Source: Limiplasma sp034927815 (GTDB lineage Bacteria; Bacillota; Clostridia; Christensenellales; Aristaeellaceae). From it: 64,000 bases of DNA. Under the pieces are notes generated by a model. That model searched no databases, was not told the origin of the DNA, and saw nothing but the letters and a program-made list of their open reading frames with translations. The translations under genes and the position numbers were made by a program. Below, one piece after another: positions 51,201 to 57,988 of this stretch. The stretch lies in contig JAYFPK010000027.1 of NCBI GenBank assembly GCA_034927815.1, forward strand, positions 13,395 through 77,394, written 5' to 3'. Positions within the stretch are counted from its first letter, which is position 1; each line of letters starts with the position of its first letter.

Positions 51201-54200
51201 GCCGTTCACCGTAGTAATGATGTAGTTTTTGGCGTGAGCGGGATCGGTGATGCCAAAGCTCAGGAAGGTCACCGCATGGCCGCCCACTTCGCTGCGGGTA
51301 TTGTTCTGAAGGGTGTAGGTGATGGTGTCCCCCGCGTAGAGGGTATCCTGGGGCAGCCCGGCGATCTGCCAATGGGCGTTGTTAATGGACCACACCTTGG
51401 CGTCTCCGCTGGGCAGCAGAGTGTAGGGGAAGCTGCCGCTGTCCGCGGTGAGGGTCACGGGGGCCGGGGTAATGGTCAGGCTGGCCATGACGATCTTGGT
51501 TTCATAGTTGGGGTGGGTCAGGCGGACGTAGATTTGATACGCGTCCACCGCCGCGGATTTCACTTCGGTTTCCGTGGGGAAGGCCCCGGGGTTCCAGCCG
51601 GGGGCGTCCTCGTCCCACAGGGGTGTGGCGCTCCAGGCGGAGGTGAAGCCGGTCAGCGCGTTGCCTTGCCCGTCCGTGAGCACGGGGGCGGTGTAGCCAT
51701 GGGCTATGCCATTGTACACATAGGCGGCGCTGGTGCCGGAGGCCTGGCTGGAGGCTTTGAGGATCTCAATCAAGCCGTCTTCATAGGAAATCTGGTAGTT
51801 GTCCGTTACCACGGCGGAGCCGCGCCGGATCACCGTCTGGCCCCCCTCAAAGGTGACCGCGTGGGCGCCCGCCTCGGTCTGGGACGCGCCGTTGAGAACG
51901 GCTGTGACGTCGTCCCCCGCCAGCAATCCGCTGTTCCCCGCTTCGGGGCTGGCGGAATAGGTGACGGTGTAGGGATTGCCGGTGTAGACATTGCCCAGGC
52001 TGGTTCCCGCAGTGAGGGTCACGGCCCTGCGCTGGATGGTCAGCTTGGCTTTGGCGAAGCCCTCGTCGGCGTAGTTGGGGCTGGTGATTTTCAGGTCGAA
52101 CTCATAGGTCCCCGCGTCCTCCCGGCCGGGAAGGGGCTCGCCCTCACGAAGGGCCGTCCAGGTGGATCCGCCGTCCGTGGAGTACCATACGGTATAGGGG
52201 GTGCCCTCCGGAACGCCTACCGGCTGGTAGGTGAGGCGGTGCTCGTTCCCATCGTAGGTCACGACGGAATCGTCGGCATGCACGCCCAGGCTTCCGGCGC
52301 TTTGCAGGATCTCAATGGAGCCTTGCACGGTGCTTACGGCATAGTTGCCGGGGTTCACGCCCGCGCTCCAGCTCTTTACGGCGATGCCGATGGGGTTGCT
52401 GCCCATGGCGCTGCGGGAGTTGTCCGTCAGGGTGACTTCGGTGATGGTGTCCGCGCCCACCAGGCCGGTATCGGCGGTGGCGGGATCCACGCTCCAGTCA
52501 TTCACGGTGTGCACAGCGCCGTCATAGGGGAAGCTGCCGCTGCCCGCCCGCAGGGTCACGGGCCGGGGGGTGATGACCAAGGTCGCGGTAGCGGTGGGTA
52601 CGTTGGAATAGTTGGGGTTGCTGGCCCGCACCGTCAGGGGGTAGGAACCCGCCTCGGTGTAGGAGGGCAAGGGGTTGGCGGCGGTTACAGTCTGCCATTC
52701 CCCGCTGCCGATCCGGTATTCCAAGGTCACGGGCACGCCCTGGGTGTCCGCGGTAAAGCCGTGAGGCTGGCCGTCGTACACATAGGAGCCCGCTCCCGCG
52801 GAAAGGGCCAGGGTCAATTCGCCGCTTTGGACAACCTCCAAAACGCCGTCCACATAGTGGAAGTCATAGTTCTGGGCCTTGCCAGCGCTCAGGACCGCGC
52901 CCGAGGGATGGGGATAGCTGGTGCCCACCTCGGTGCGGGTGTTGTCGGTGAGCACCACGGTGGCGATGGCGTCGCCGTCCACCAGTCCGGTATCCTGGGT
53001 GGGAGGGGTCACCGTCCAGGTGCTGACGGTATAGGGCTGGCCGTTGTAGACCTGGCCCAGGAGGCTGTCGGCGGTGATGGTCACCACCCGCCGGGCAATG
53101 GTCACGGTGGGGGTGGCGGCATGGATAATATAGTTGGGATGGGTGGCGCTGACGGTGACCGTGGTGGTGGGCATGGCATCGGTAAAGCTGTTGGCCACCG
53201 GGCTGCCGCCCAGGGTATAGGTCAGCGCGCCCAGGATGGCGGCTTCGTCCGCGGGCTTCGCCGCGCCCTCCAGGGTGACCGCCAGGGAACGGGTCTGGCC
53301 GTCATAGATGACGTTGATGTTGTCCGCGCGGAGCGTGACGGTTCTGGGGGTGATGGTCACGGTGTTGGTGCCCGTCCAGATGACCTCGCCGTCCCGCTTC
53401 ACGGTGACGGTGACCTCCACGGGGCCGCCGGTGACGTCGGTGTACTTGTTGGGAGTGCTGTACTCCACCACGTCCCCGGGAATCAGCTGGCCTTTTTCGT
53501 CCACAAAGGTCACGCCGTGGGAATCGCCGTCATACACGCCGGTATAGCCGTCCACCCGGAGGCCGTCCAAGGAGGATACCTGGAACTTGGCGTAATAGGT
53601 ACGGTCCCCGGTGCTGCCCTGAGGCAGGGCGGGGGAGGGAGCCAGGGTCTGGTAGGTATCGTCCGTATACCAGCCCAGGAAGTCGTAGCCTTCACTGCTG
53701 GGATCCGCCAGGGTATAATCGCTGCTTTCCACGGTGTAGCTGGTCCGGGGGTTGGGATTCGTCCAACGGGCCTGGGCCGCCGCGGGCAGGTTGCTTTCAT
53801 ACCGGATGGCGTACTGGATCGGGGTCCAGGTGGTATACAGCGTGGTATTTTTGTTGATGGAAATGGTCTCATGGCCGGTGCCGGGGCCATAGGTGGGGCC
53901 CACCAGCTGGCCGCTGCCGTCCTTCTCCCTCCAGCCCGCGAAGGTATAGCCTTCCCGGGAGATGGTGTCGCCGCCGGCCACGGGGACGGGGGTATTGATG
54001 GGCACTTCTCCGCCGGCGGGCAGGGTTCCCTCATAAGGGGTGTCGCTGGCGTAGGACAGGGTGGAGGTCAAATGGCTCCATACCGCGTAAAGGACCACAT
54101 TGCGCCTGGGCATGGTGAAGGGATTGCTTACCAGAGGCACAGCGTCCAGCTCCGCCTGGGTATCGTAGACCCGGCCCTCCACGGAGGAGCTCATGCTCCA

Positions 54201-54671
54201 GCCCACAAACTGGTTTTCCCCGTAAGCGGGCGTGCCGGCCTTGACGGCCACCTGGCTGTTGACCCGGTAGCGCCCGTCGTCTGTGGGCGCGCCGGAACCG
54301 CCGTTGGCGTCATAGGTCACGGTATAGGTTTCGGGAGCGTAGTGGAAATCCAGGTAGTTGTCCCCCTCCACGATGGTGAGGGACTTGGTGCTGGGATCAG
54401 CGGGCGCGTGGTGGTAAATCTCACCGTTGAACTCGATGGTGTTCTCACCGGCGGCCAGCGTATAGGCATAGGTCGCGCCCAGCTTGATATTGCGGTCGTC
54501 GCCGCTGGTATACACATGGGACTGGGCGATGGCATCGCCGTTCTCATCCAGGAAGCGCACCGTCACGGCGAGATCGTCCCGGAGCTTGTAGAAGAAATCC
54601 ACATGGTTTGCCGCGGGATCCACGCCGATGGTGATGGTCTGGGGGCTGGGGCTCCTGTCGGCGTCCAGCAA
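42252..54671 (-). CDS. Giant repeat surface protein, C-terminal part (after frameshift)
   Basis: This frame encodes about 4,139 residues that continue the N-terminal part at 54563-57889. It starts within the coding sequence, so it likely lacks its own initiation site. After two InlB/Listeria-Bacteroides-type repeats (YTVTYDANGGSGAPTDDGRY and WTPIQYAIRYESNLPA), about 40 tandem modules of 80-100 residues follow, each with a YDG-type element (VYDGQPHGF, PYDGAVHTV, TYDGNEHRL) and alternating LTITPRPV-like strands; they resemble YDG/MBG domains. The end carries a MucBP-like repeat (YTVRYYYDGVQDGETIL) and stops at ...STSYERGTAID with no LPxTG, SLH or membrane anchor. Confidence 0.85.
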   Translation of the reverse strand: MLDADRSPSPQTITIGVDPAANHVDFFYKLRDDLAVTVRFLDENGDAIAQSHVYTSGDDRNIKLGATYAYTLAAGENTIEFNGEIYHHAPADPSTKSLTIVEGDNYLDFHYAPETYTVTYDANGGSGAPTDDGRYRVNSQVAVKAGTPAYGENQFVGWSMSSSVEGRVYDTQAELDAVPLVSNPFTMPRRNVVLYAVWSHLTSTLSYASDTPYEGTLPAGGEVPINTPVPVAGGDTISREGYTFAGWREKDGSGQLVGPTYGPGTGHETISINKNTTLYTTWTPIQYAIRYESNLPAAAQARWTNPNPRTSYTVESSDYTLADPSSEGYDFLGWYTDDTYQTLAPSPALPQGSTGDRTYYAKFQVSSLDGLRVDGYTGVYDGDSHGVTFVDEKGQLIPGDVVEYSTPNKYTDVTGGPVEVTVTVKRDGEVIWTGTNTVTITPRTVTLRADNINVIYDGQTRSLAVTLEGAAKPADEAAILGALTYTLGGSPVANSFTDAMPTTTVTVSATHPNYIIHAATPTVTIARRVVTITADSLLGQVYNGQPYTVSTWTVTPPTQDTGLVDGDAIATVVLTDNTRTEVGTSYPHPSGAVLSAGKAQNYDFHYVDGVLEVVQSGELTLALSAGAGSYVYDGQPHGFTADTQGVPVTLEYRIGSGEWQTVTAANPLPSYTEAGSYPLTVRASNPNYSNVPTATATLVITPRPVTLRAGSGSFPYDGAVHTVNDWSVDPATADTGLVGADTITEVTLTDNSRSAMGSNPIGIAVKSWSAGVNPGNYAVSTVQGSIEILQSAGSLGVHADDSVVTYDGNEHRLTYQPVGVPEGTPYTVWYSTDGGSTWTALREGEPLPGREDAGTYEFDLKITSPNYADEGFAKAKLTIQRRAVTLTAGTSLGNVYTGNPYTVTYSASPEAGNSGLLAGDDVTAVLNGASQTEAGAHAVTFEGGQTVIRRGSAVVTDNYQISYEDGLIEILKASSQASGTSAAYVYNGIAHGYTAPVLTDGQGNALTGFTSAWSATPLWDEDAPGWNPGAFPTETEVKSAAVDAYQIYVRLTHPNYETKIVMASLTITPAPVTLTADSGSFPYTLLPSGDAKVWSINNAHWQIAGLPQDTLYAGDTITYTLQNNTRSEVGGHAVTFLSFGITDPAHAKNYIITTVNGRIDVVRGAADTEMTAQGLNTVYDAQPHPLPHPVVTVEDEQGNPQDRTSDFAFTYVVTKDGGEPQTYTTLPEFTEAGEYKVEIKATSDVYKEPEGKTVTVVINPRPLILTSETASYPYDALEHSVAILESAAGYVPNTNHAVDAAALAMKAGQVNAATLAGTYPVEIDLASVKVFSGARDVSANYAIQIVPGSLTITPTQVTAAQLGLTDVTVVYDAQGHSLAMPASITLASGEVIDLTDTSRFTFSYKELDLLDPSAVEMDSPTNPSYISASQHRVTVQITDLAGSLIFEAASAKVTVTKRDVTITPDSGVFTYDGLPKTVNGYTAERAAAGGSTGLVGADDVTVTLVGNTRTEEGSNDITWINPTMSAGDANNYNFLMEKGKITVNAADQLIVTVTADSHVYDGRSHGYTFTTNETDASKLTLRYSTDGGATWTPFTSASELPAYTDADSYPLLIHASSPNFAKDGEGSATLVITPRPVAITPEDATFDYDGTLKTLTDYTVEKADVDAGGLPVGNRGLLGWDSVTATLTNNAHTNAGQYTVGSRDAAAATPSTRLSNYAFEYTTGTLTILKAKGLQITLNADSSAYDSLFHGYTFSTNAVGEYTLEYSLDGGVTWTEFTTAADLPSHADVGSYPLTVRVSNPNYETPAATASATLDITPVDLVLAVESKSFVYDGNPHSLVLKVVSGLVGDDALDVYTLNPASRTDAGIYPVEAVQGDTVIASPHRAGNQIGNYNVTFTPGVLTIVDFDVEDYEGDYDGDPHSVGVIIPPEFEDEYIVTYTPNGGTPSPDNPEYTDTGDNTVTVTLTPKDPDSGLPTFSKDGKVKINPKSITLLVDSINKTYDGTYSALTVTLPQGAAATQADEEGILGSLVFSANSAAIPNAFINAGATHVTVSSTWPNYIITPVNTTAQIAKRMVTFTAGSATKVYDELPVTVDYTTDAAQYDAGGAVTNATGLLRNHTTVATLVDATRTEVCTEAPVTFLTADTYILEAGQSVLANYDVHYVNGKITITPPQGLVLTLAEYDGVYDGQPHGVSVVSVMDGSRPVDLSNFTWTFGETEATATSPSLTRTNADELTVYVKGVSKDGNYPTVTGSALLKIRPRPVLVTPDDGAFTYDGTTHTVSGYDAERATAGNPGRGLVDADSVTVTLENNSQILPGAYTITWKDPVMTTGLLDNYELIQATGTLTIAKAASGLTISVNDDTLPYDALEHRLTYNVTAPPGALYTVEYSIDNGQSWISVGSDGPLPGNTDAGSYPVKVRVTSPYFEDGYVSSDEATLTLNQRLLTIKSETGTYVYDKTRHTVEGLWQLTPSTASAGLVENAAHGILHSIGSYSYAQGKDNAQTEVGGHDVLVNAATVKIVDQDANDVTRNYIITTEAGSIQVTPQGSSAQATEKTVQYNGQPHDFTLPTMKDADGNEVTEPVTYSYSVDGVNWSDTPITYEDVVAGGYTIYVKAQSPNYEPVVTTAKLIITPAPLTITADTKDDFIYTLDAGGNPVVWSVDTVSVTAGTLYKGETVDFTLRDNTQSQVGEHAVILESAQVMLGGKDVSDNYRIQLQNGHIKVSQGTADAYMTAIPLTGVYKSEDYTLTQPTVSVQAATGEYVDKTAEYDFEYVVTKDGNPVGTFTGTLPHFTDVGVYEIAITATSSQLTSPVTGSTTMTITKRPITIASGDNSAAPYTYNGQEQSVAPHVVDPGTPLAGQDGISAYAFEAGLSNANTDVCDRDVKLSSVTILNAGSKDVTGNYEITLVPGHIVIKPLHVTGEGRLILLGETHVYDGGPHSATLSDQLLTSIGTFSIENATIPGGTDKRFAVLYSTQAGGTTPANPSFVDVTSQTVTATVVDVTGNMIIDPVSADVIVTRRDVTITPDSGTFPYDGQGHTITTHSHPKAVMVGGVAVGTTGLVGDDDVTVTLVNNGPHIVPGEYTISWTDPVTMLHGKAGNYNFLHDTGKLTITKATGLDLVLTAQDVPYDGLPHGYTVSPGPNVPPGTPVTFQYKDPITGDWVTVDENHPLPSHVNAGDYPLTVRITSPYYSDEAEDTKTLTIRRRPVTLYSGDNHLAPYTYDGTEKSVEPALVLASTPLANGDSIDPAGNTFEPGFGNTNIEAVDRPVRLNGAVIRNAANEDVTANYSVTFLPGRIVINKAGSSVTPGVREETYAGTPYAFNAPQLKDASGQTVTGVSYAYSLVPLDAGSADWIDIAAFPTQEEVKRTAGGSVDKYVIYVRVSHPNYGTQTTTSTLTILPAAIEVTAGSGDFVYTLDASGNPKTWTVSTYNLTGGTLYKGAALSATLRNNTRAIVGENAVFVDTVKVMFGTQDLTHNYSISTKPGSIKVNKGTFPSQITALGDTVEYDGKGHTIPAPIVSVQSEDGSVWIDRTGDFTLTYDVRLAGSSETQRYTKLSDIKLVNVGTYHITVNATSEMHADPASVTVDLVITPKPLTITSGNNSAAPYTYNGKTQSVKGDAVVDGLISGHTLRNLTYAPGKHNTSVNVSDREVLLSGVTVMNGSVDVTANYTILYNPGRLVIKPLKIPAAKIPVEDVNTQYDGKDHTITVPKTIQTDAGPVDVQEEFIVTYRDKDGNITSTPPAYTDVGEYPVTVILTSKSGNYAPEEVPARVRITKRPLTVTYGQLSALYNGREQSVPVTVTGLVSRDALQLTERNRSSTNVTRRADGTLGALTTTAIRWALTDAVDKAIDRSGNYTVQIVPGSLEIKPIPLTVAVKSEVRTYDGNPHSLTEFTVTGNLVDGDKVTATIAANEALNAGAPIPVGISNIKVTTSATGKDVTGNYLITPVPGTLTIKQVTLALFADDLTVVYDGLSHEPDVIVQGVLKNGDTLANYKLDNMPKTEIGRWRNVTFDRSKTVILNTKGENVTANYRIRYMPGSLTIIAPSTTYTVRYYYDGVQDGETILTGTRGTLVTNYPPRLLPGYVLDRTENLPLKLTRDPANNIISVYYRTASVKTLSELLAPWSGSTSYERGTAID

Positions 54672-57600
54672 ATAGCTGGGGGGATATCCTTGGCAATCAG
54701 GGTAATCTGCTTGCCATAGCGGGCAAGGCCGGTGGTATCCGGCGCCAGCTTTTGGGAATCATACTCATCCAGGTAGCTGGCGGAGTAGGCCACGATGCTG
54801 CGGTTGTAATACAGGCTCAGCACCAGGGGGTTATCCTGGTTGGAGGAAACCACGCCGTTGTCCACGGACAGGACGCTCATATAGTGGAAGCCCGTATAGG
54901 TTTTGGGGTCCGCGTGAACCCTGGAGCCTACCGCCGCGTTGGTGAAGGTCAGCTCCTCGTCCAGGGTGTATTGGTTGTTATCCACGTTTTGCAGATAGTG
55001 CCGGACGATGTAGCGGGTCTGGCTGTTGGGGTTATATACAAAGGTAATGATGTTCTGCTGAACGTTGTTCGGGTTGGTTTCATGGGCCAGGGTGATGGTC
55101 TGCTGGTAAACGGTGGGAGAGTATCCCGGAATGCTGCGGTAGCGCTCCGTCACCGTAGTGGGCGTGGTGGAGACGGGACCCTTGGTGTCGGCGATCTCGT
55201 TCCCCTGGTTATCCACATAGCGGACCAGGTAATACACCACATTTGCCCGCCTATAGGTGAAGGTGATGACGTTGACGTTTTCGTTGGCCTGCAGCGCAAG
55301 GGAGGAGGTGCGCCTGTCGGGGTACACCGGCTCTCCCTGGGCGTTGTAGCTTGGAACGGCGTTCTCGGTGACGGTGGCGCTGACCAAGTCCTCCCCGATC
55401 TTGTCGCCGATCACATTGCCGCTTTGGTCATACACGGGGCCGCCAACGTCGCCGTCCACATAGCGCACGGTATACCGCACCGCCGTAGGCGTCCAGCTGG
55501 CGAACAGGTCGTAGTTCCGGGTAATGGGCATGCTGAAAGTAAACAGCTTCTGCACGCCGTTTTCGATATAGTACCAATAGTTGAAATGGTAGCCGGGCCG
55601 GGTGGGATTTGTCACCGGTTCGGTGGTATCCCCCTTGACGGTGTGGTTGACGGCGTGGACGCCGCCCCCTTCGAAGTTGAGGTCAAACACCACGTCATAG
55701 ATAGGCTTTTGCCAGCTGGCATAGACGATCAGGCCGTTGGCGGGCATTTTGGCCCCGGCCCAGTTAACCTTGGAATTCTCATAAAAATTCGGGTTGGTGT
55801 ACCATCCCCTGAACTCATAATCCTGCGGGATGCCGCTGGGCCGGGGGGGATTGGCAATATTATAAGAAGAAATATCCGCGTCAAAGAAGATGGGATCGGT
55901 GCTGTGCACGCTGTCGCCGTTGTGGTAGGTGATGGTATTTTTGTTGCGGGTGTAGTACAGGGTGATGTTGCGGGCCGTGGGCCTTTGGGTGCTTCCGGCG
56001 GTAATCACGGTCACCACGTTTTGACCCACAAAGCCGGTGATCTCCTTCAATCCCCAGCTTCCGCGTTCGGAATACACCGTCTGGGCAAGTTCCGGGGCCG
56101 CATTGTAATAGCGGGTGGTTCCTTGGTAGGTATAGGCTGTGCCCGTGCCGTCCGGGGTTTCCAGCATGTAGGTGAGGGTGTCTCTGCAGCTGCCGTCATA
56201 AAGAGCGGTAAAGGTCCGGTCCAGGAGCTCGGGCGTAAAGGTCAGCCGCGCGGAGGTATACGTGCTACTCGCGCCAGGGGCGGACCATCCCCGGAAATTT
56301 TTGCTGTCCGGCCCTACGTAGGAAGGCCACAGGTGGGTGATGGCGGCGCCGTATTTCGCGGTAAACTCATAGTCCACATGGGTAGAGCCCCCGGATTTGT
56401 TATATGTGGTGCCGCCCGCGATCAGATGAGTGCCGCTGTCCGCCAGCACAAATTTGGCGTTATAGCTGTTACGGCTATAGTATACGTTTTGCACGCTGGA
56501 GCCGTCGCCCTTGATGATGACGGGATCCGCATGACTAAAGGTGAAATACCCCTTCTCCGAATCGGTGATAGAGGAGTCCCTGGTAAAGTTGGTTACGGTG
56601 CTGCCGGCCAGAGCCGTGGAGCCGGTGAGGGTGGTGGCATAGCTAAAATTGGTATCGTTCGCGTTTTCCCGCCACACCACGATGGTGTACCCCACGGTTT
56701 GGGGCGTCCACTGGGCGGTGATGGTCACATCGGAACTGCCGATGGTGGCGGGGATCGGCTTATCCCAACGGTTGAAGGTATAGCCCGCCCGGGTGGGGTT
56801 GGCGGGGGTGACCACCGGGGTGCCGAAAGGAGCCACCTGGGGCTCGATATAGGTGCCGTCCGCGGTATCAAACAGCACATAGTGGATGCTCCGGTCATAT
56901 TGAAGCTCAATCACCGTGGTTTCGTCCGCGGCGATTTCATTGTTGACCAGGTTCAGGTTGGTATAGAGGAAAAAGCCCTCATAGCTCTTTACGTCCGCAA
57001 GGGTCACGTTGGTGAGGCTGCCGGTTTCGCCGTAGCGCTCCTCCCGCTCCACCTCGGTATAGGAGCCGTCCAATTCCTGCTGGAGGTGGGCGACCCAGTA
57101 GCGGGTCGTTCCATTGGGATGGTAAATGACGTCAATGGTGACGTCCTCCGTGATGGGGTCGGTGATTTGCACCTCGGCCGGATCCGGGGTATAGCCCAGG
57201 ATGGCGGGGGAGGGCACGGTTTGGGTAAACTGATACCCGTGGCTGACCACCGCTATGAAGGGGGGTGCAGCCTGCTTCTGGTTCTGGAATACATAGTTGA
57301 TGGTAATGGTGTGCTGGCTCAGGTGCGAAAAGACCGCCGTTACCGTGGTATCGGCGTCAAGGCTGGGAATGTCCGAAGGCTCCCAGTGGTCAAAGACAAA
57401 GCTCTCCCGCTCCGGGATGACGCCGCCGTAATAGTCGGCGGGGACAATGTGGGTGCCGGCGCGGATGCCGTCCAGCACCGCAAGCTCCGTACCATCCCAG
57501 TTTTCAAAGGTGATGGTAAAGAGCTGTGCATACTGGGCGGTAAGGGTTACGTCCGCCTGGAGGTTCTCCAGGCTGGTCACAATGGCGCTGCCATCGCTCC

Positions 57601-57889
57601 AGCCCACAAAGTCATACCCCTCCCGCTGGGGCGCGGCCGGCCATTGGCCGGGGTCATAGGAGCCTCCCGCTTCCACGGAAGCGGTTTTAAGCAGTGTGCC
57701 GTCATGCCCGTAAAAGCTGACTTGCACTAAAACGGCCTGGATCTGGCCGCCCTCCCCTGAGGGGGAGTCTACCACCTCGGGGGCGGTAATGGTATTGCTG
57801 GTGACCGCTGCCAACGCAGACCCGAAGGTCTGGGTCATCAGCATGATCACAAGAAGAACCGCCGATAATTTGTGAATTGCGCGCTTCAT
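54563..57889 (-). CDS. Giant repeat surface protein, N-terminal part (before frameshift)
   Basis: The 1,108-codon frame starts at ATG 57889 after AGGAGGAG with a signal peptide MKRAIHKLSAVLLVIMLMTQ...SALA. Domains are several InlB B-repeat-like modules (REGYDFVGWSDGSAIVTSLE; PTRAGYTFNRWDKPIPATIG; PTRPGYHFNYWYYIENGVQK) and MucBP-like modules (YYLVRYVDNQGNEIADTKGP; RYIVRHYLQNVDNNQYTLDE). Its last 37 codons after GKQITLIAKDIPP are out of register; adding one base at the run of six Gs (54678-54683) fuses it to the 42252-54671 frame to give about 5,212 residues. It is likely a secreted adhesin or mucin/glycan-binding protein. Confidence 0.85.
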   Translation of the reverse strand: MKRAIHKLSAVLLVIMLMTQTFGSALAAVTSNTITAPEVVDSPSGEGGQIQAVLVQVSFYGHDGTLLKTASVEAGGSYDPGQWPAAPQREGYDFVGWSDGSAIVTSLENLQADVTLTAQYAQLFTITFENWDGTELAVLDGIRAGTHIVPADYYGGVIPERESFVFDHWEPSDIPSLDADTTVTAVFSHLSQHTITINYVFQNQKQAAPPFIAVVSHGYQFTQTVPSPAILGYTPDPAEVQITDPITEDVTIDVIYHPNGTTRYWVAHLQQELDGSYTEVEREERYGETGSLTNVTLADVKSYEGFFLYTNLNLVNNEIAADETTVIELQYDRSIHYVLFDTADGTYIEPQVAPFGTPVVTPANPTRAGYTFNRWDKPIPATIGSSDVTITAQWTPQTVGYTIVVWRENANDTNFSYATTLTGSTALAGSTVTNFTRDSSITDSEKGYFTFSHADPVIIKGDGSSVQNVYYSRNSYNAKFVLADSGTHLIAGGTTYNKSGGSTHVDYEFTAKYGAAITHLWPSYVGPDSKNFRGWSAPGASSTYTSARLTFTPELLDRTFTALYDGSCRDTLTYMLETPDGTGTAYTYQGTTRYYNAAPELAQTVYSERGSWGLKEITGFVGQNVVTVITAGSTQRPTARNITLYYTRNKNTITYHNGDSVHSTDPIFFDADISSYNIANPPRPSGIPQDYEFRGWYTNPNFYENSKVNWAGAKMPANGLIVYASWQKPIYDVVFDLNFEGGGVHAVNHTVKGDTTEPVTNPTRPGYHFNYWYYIENGVQKLFTFSMPITRNYDLFASWTPTAVRYTVRYVDGDVGGPVYDQSGNVIGDKIGEDLVSATVTENAVPSYNAQGEPVYPDRRTSSLALQANENVNVITFTYRRANVVYYLVRYVDNQGNEIADTKGPVSTTPTTVTERYRSIPGYSPTVYQQTITLAHETNPNNVQQNIITFVYNPNSQTRYIVRHYLQNVDNNQYTLDEELTFTNAAVGSRVHADPKTYTGFHYMSVLSVDNGVVSSNQDNPLVLSLYYNRSIVAYSASYLDEYDSQKLAPDTTGLARYGKQITLIAKDIPPAICWTPTGAPAPRPSPSAWIPRQTMWISSTSSGTISP
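54678..54683. other. Homopolymer G6 at the frameshift of the giant gene
   Basis: Upstream the reading frame gives ...AKDIPP; downstream the coherent frame gives SYLLDADRSPSPQTITIGVD. Seven instead of six G (C on the coding strand) would restore a continuous frame. It may be a sequencing artefact, a true pseudogene, or slippage-based phase variation. Confidence 0.75.
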
Positions 57890-57988
57890 ATGCGTCTCCT
57901 CCTCTATATGAGGTAGCCAGAAGCGCTTTGACGCGCTCCTGGAAGAATGATCCCCAGCCTGCCGGGGGGAGTAAGGTACAGGATGGGG

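Noticed and set aside
42240..57730. Very long open frames on the plus strand opposite the giant gene (about 2,330, 1,801 and 992 codons)
   Set aside because: They mirror the minus-strand reading frame, have Gly/His/Val/Arg-rich composition without domains, and arise from strong GC-biased codon use of the real gene, whose signal peptide, ribosome site and repeats are on the minus strand.
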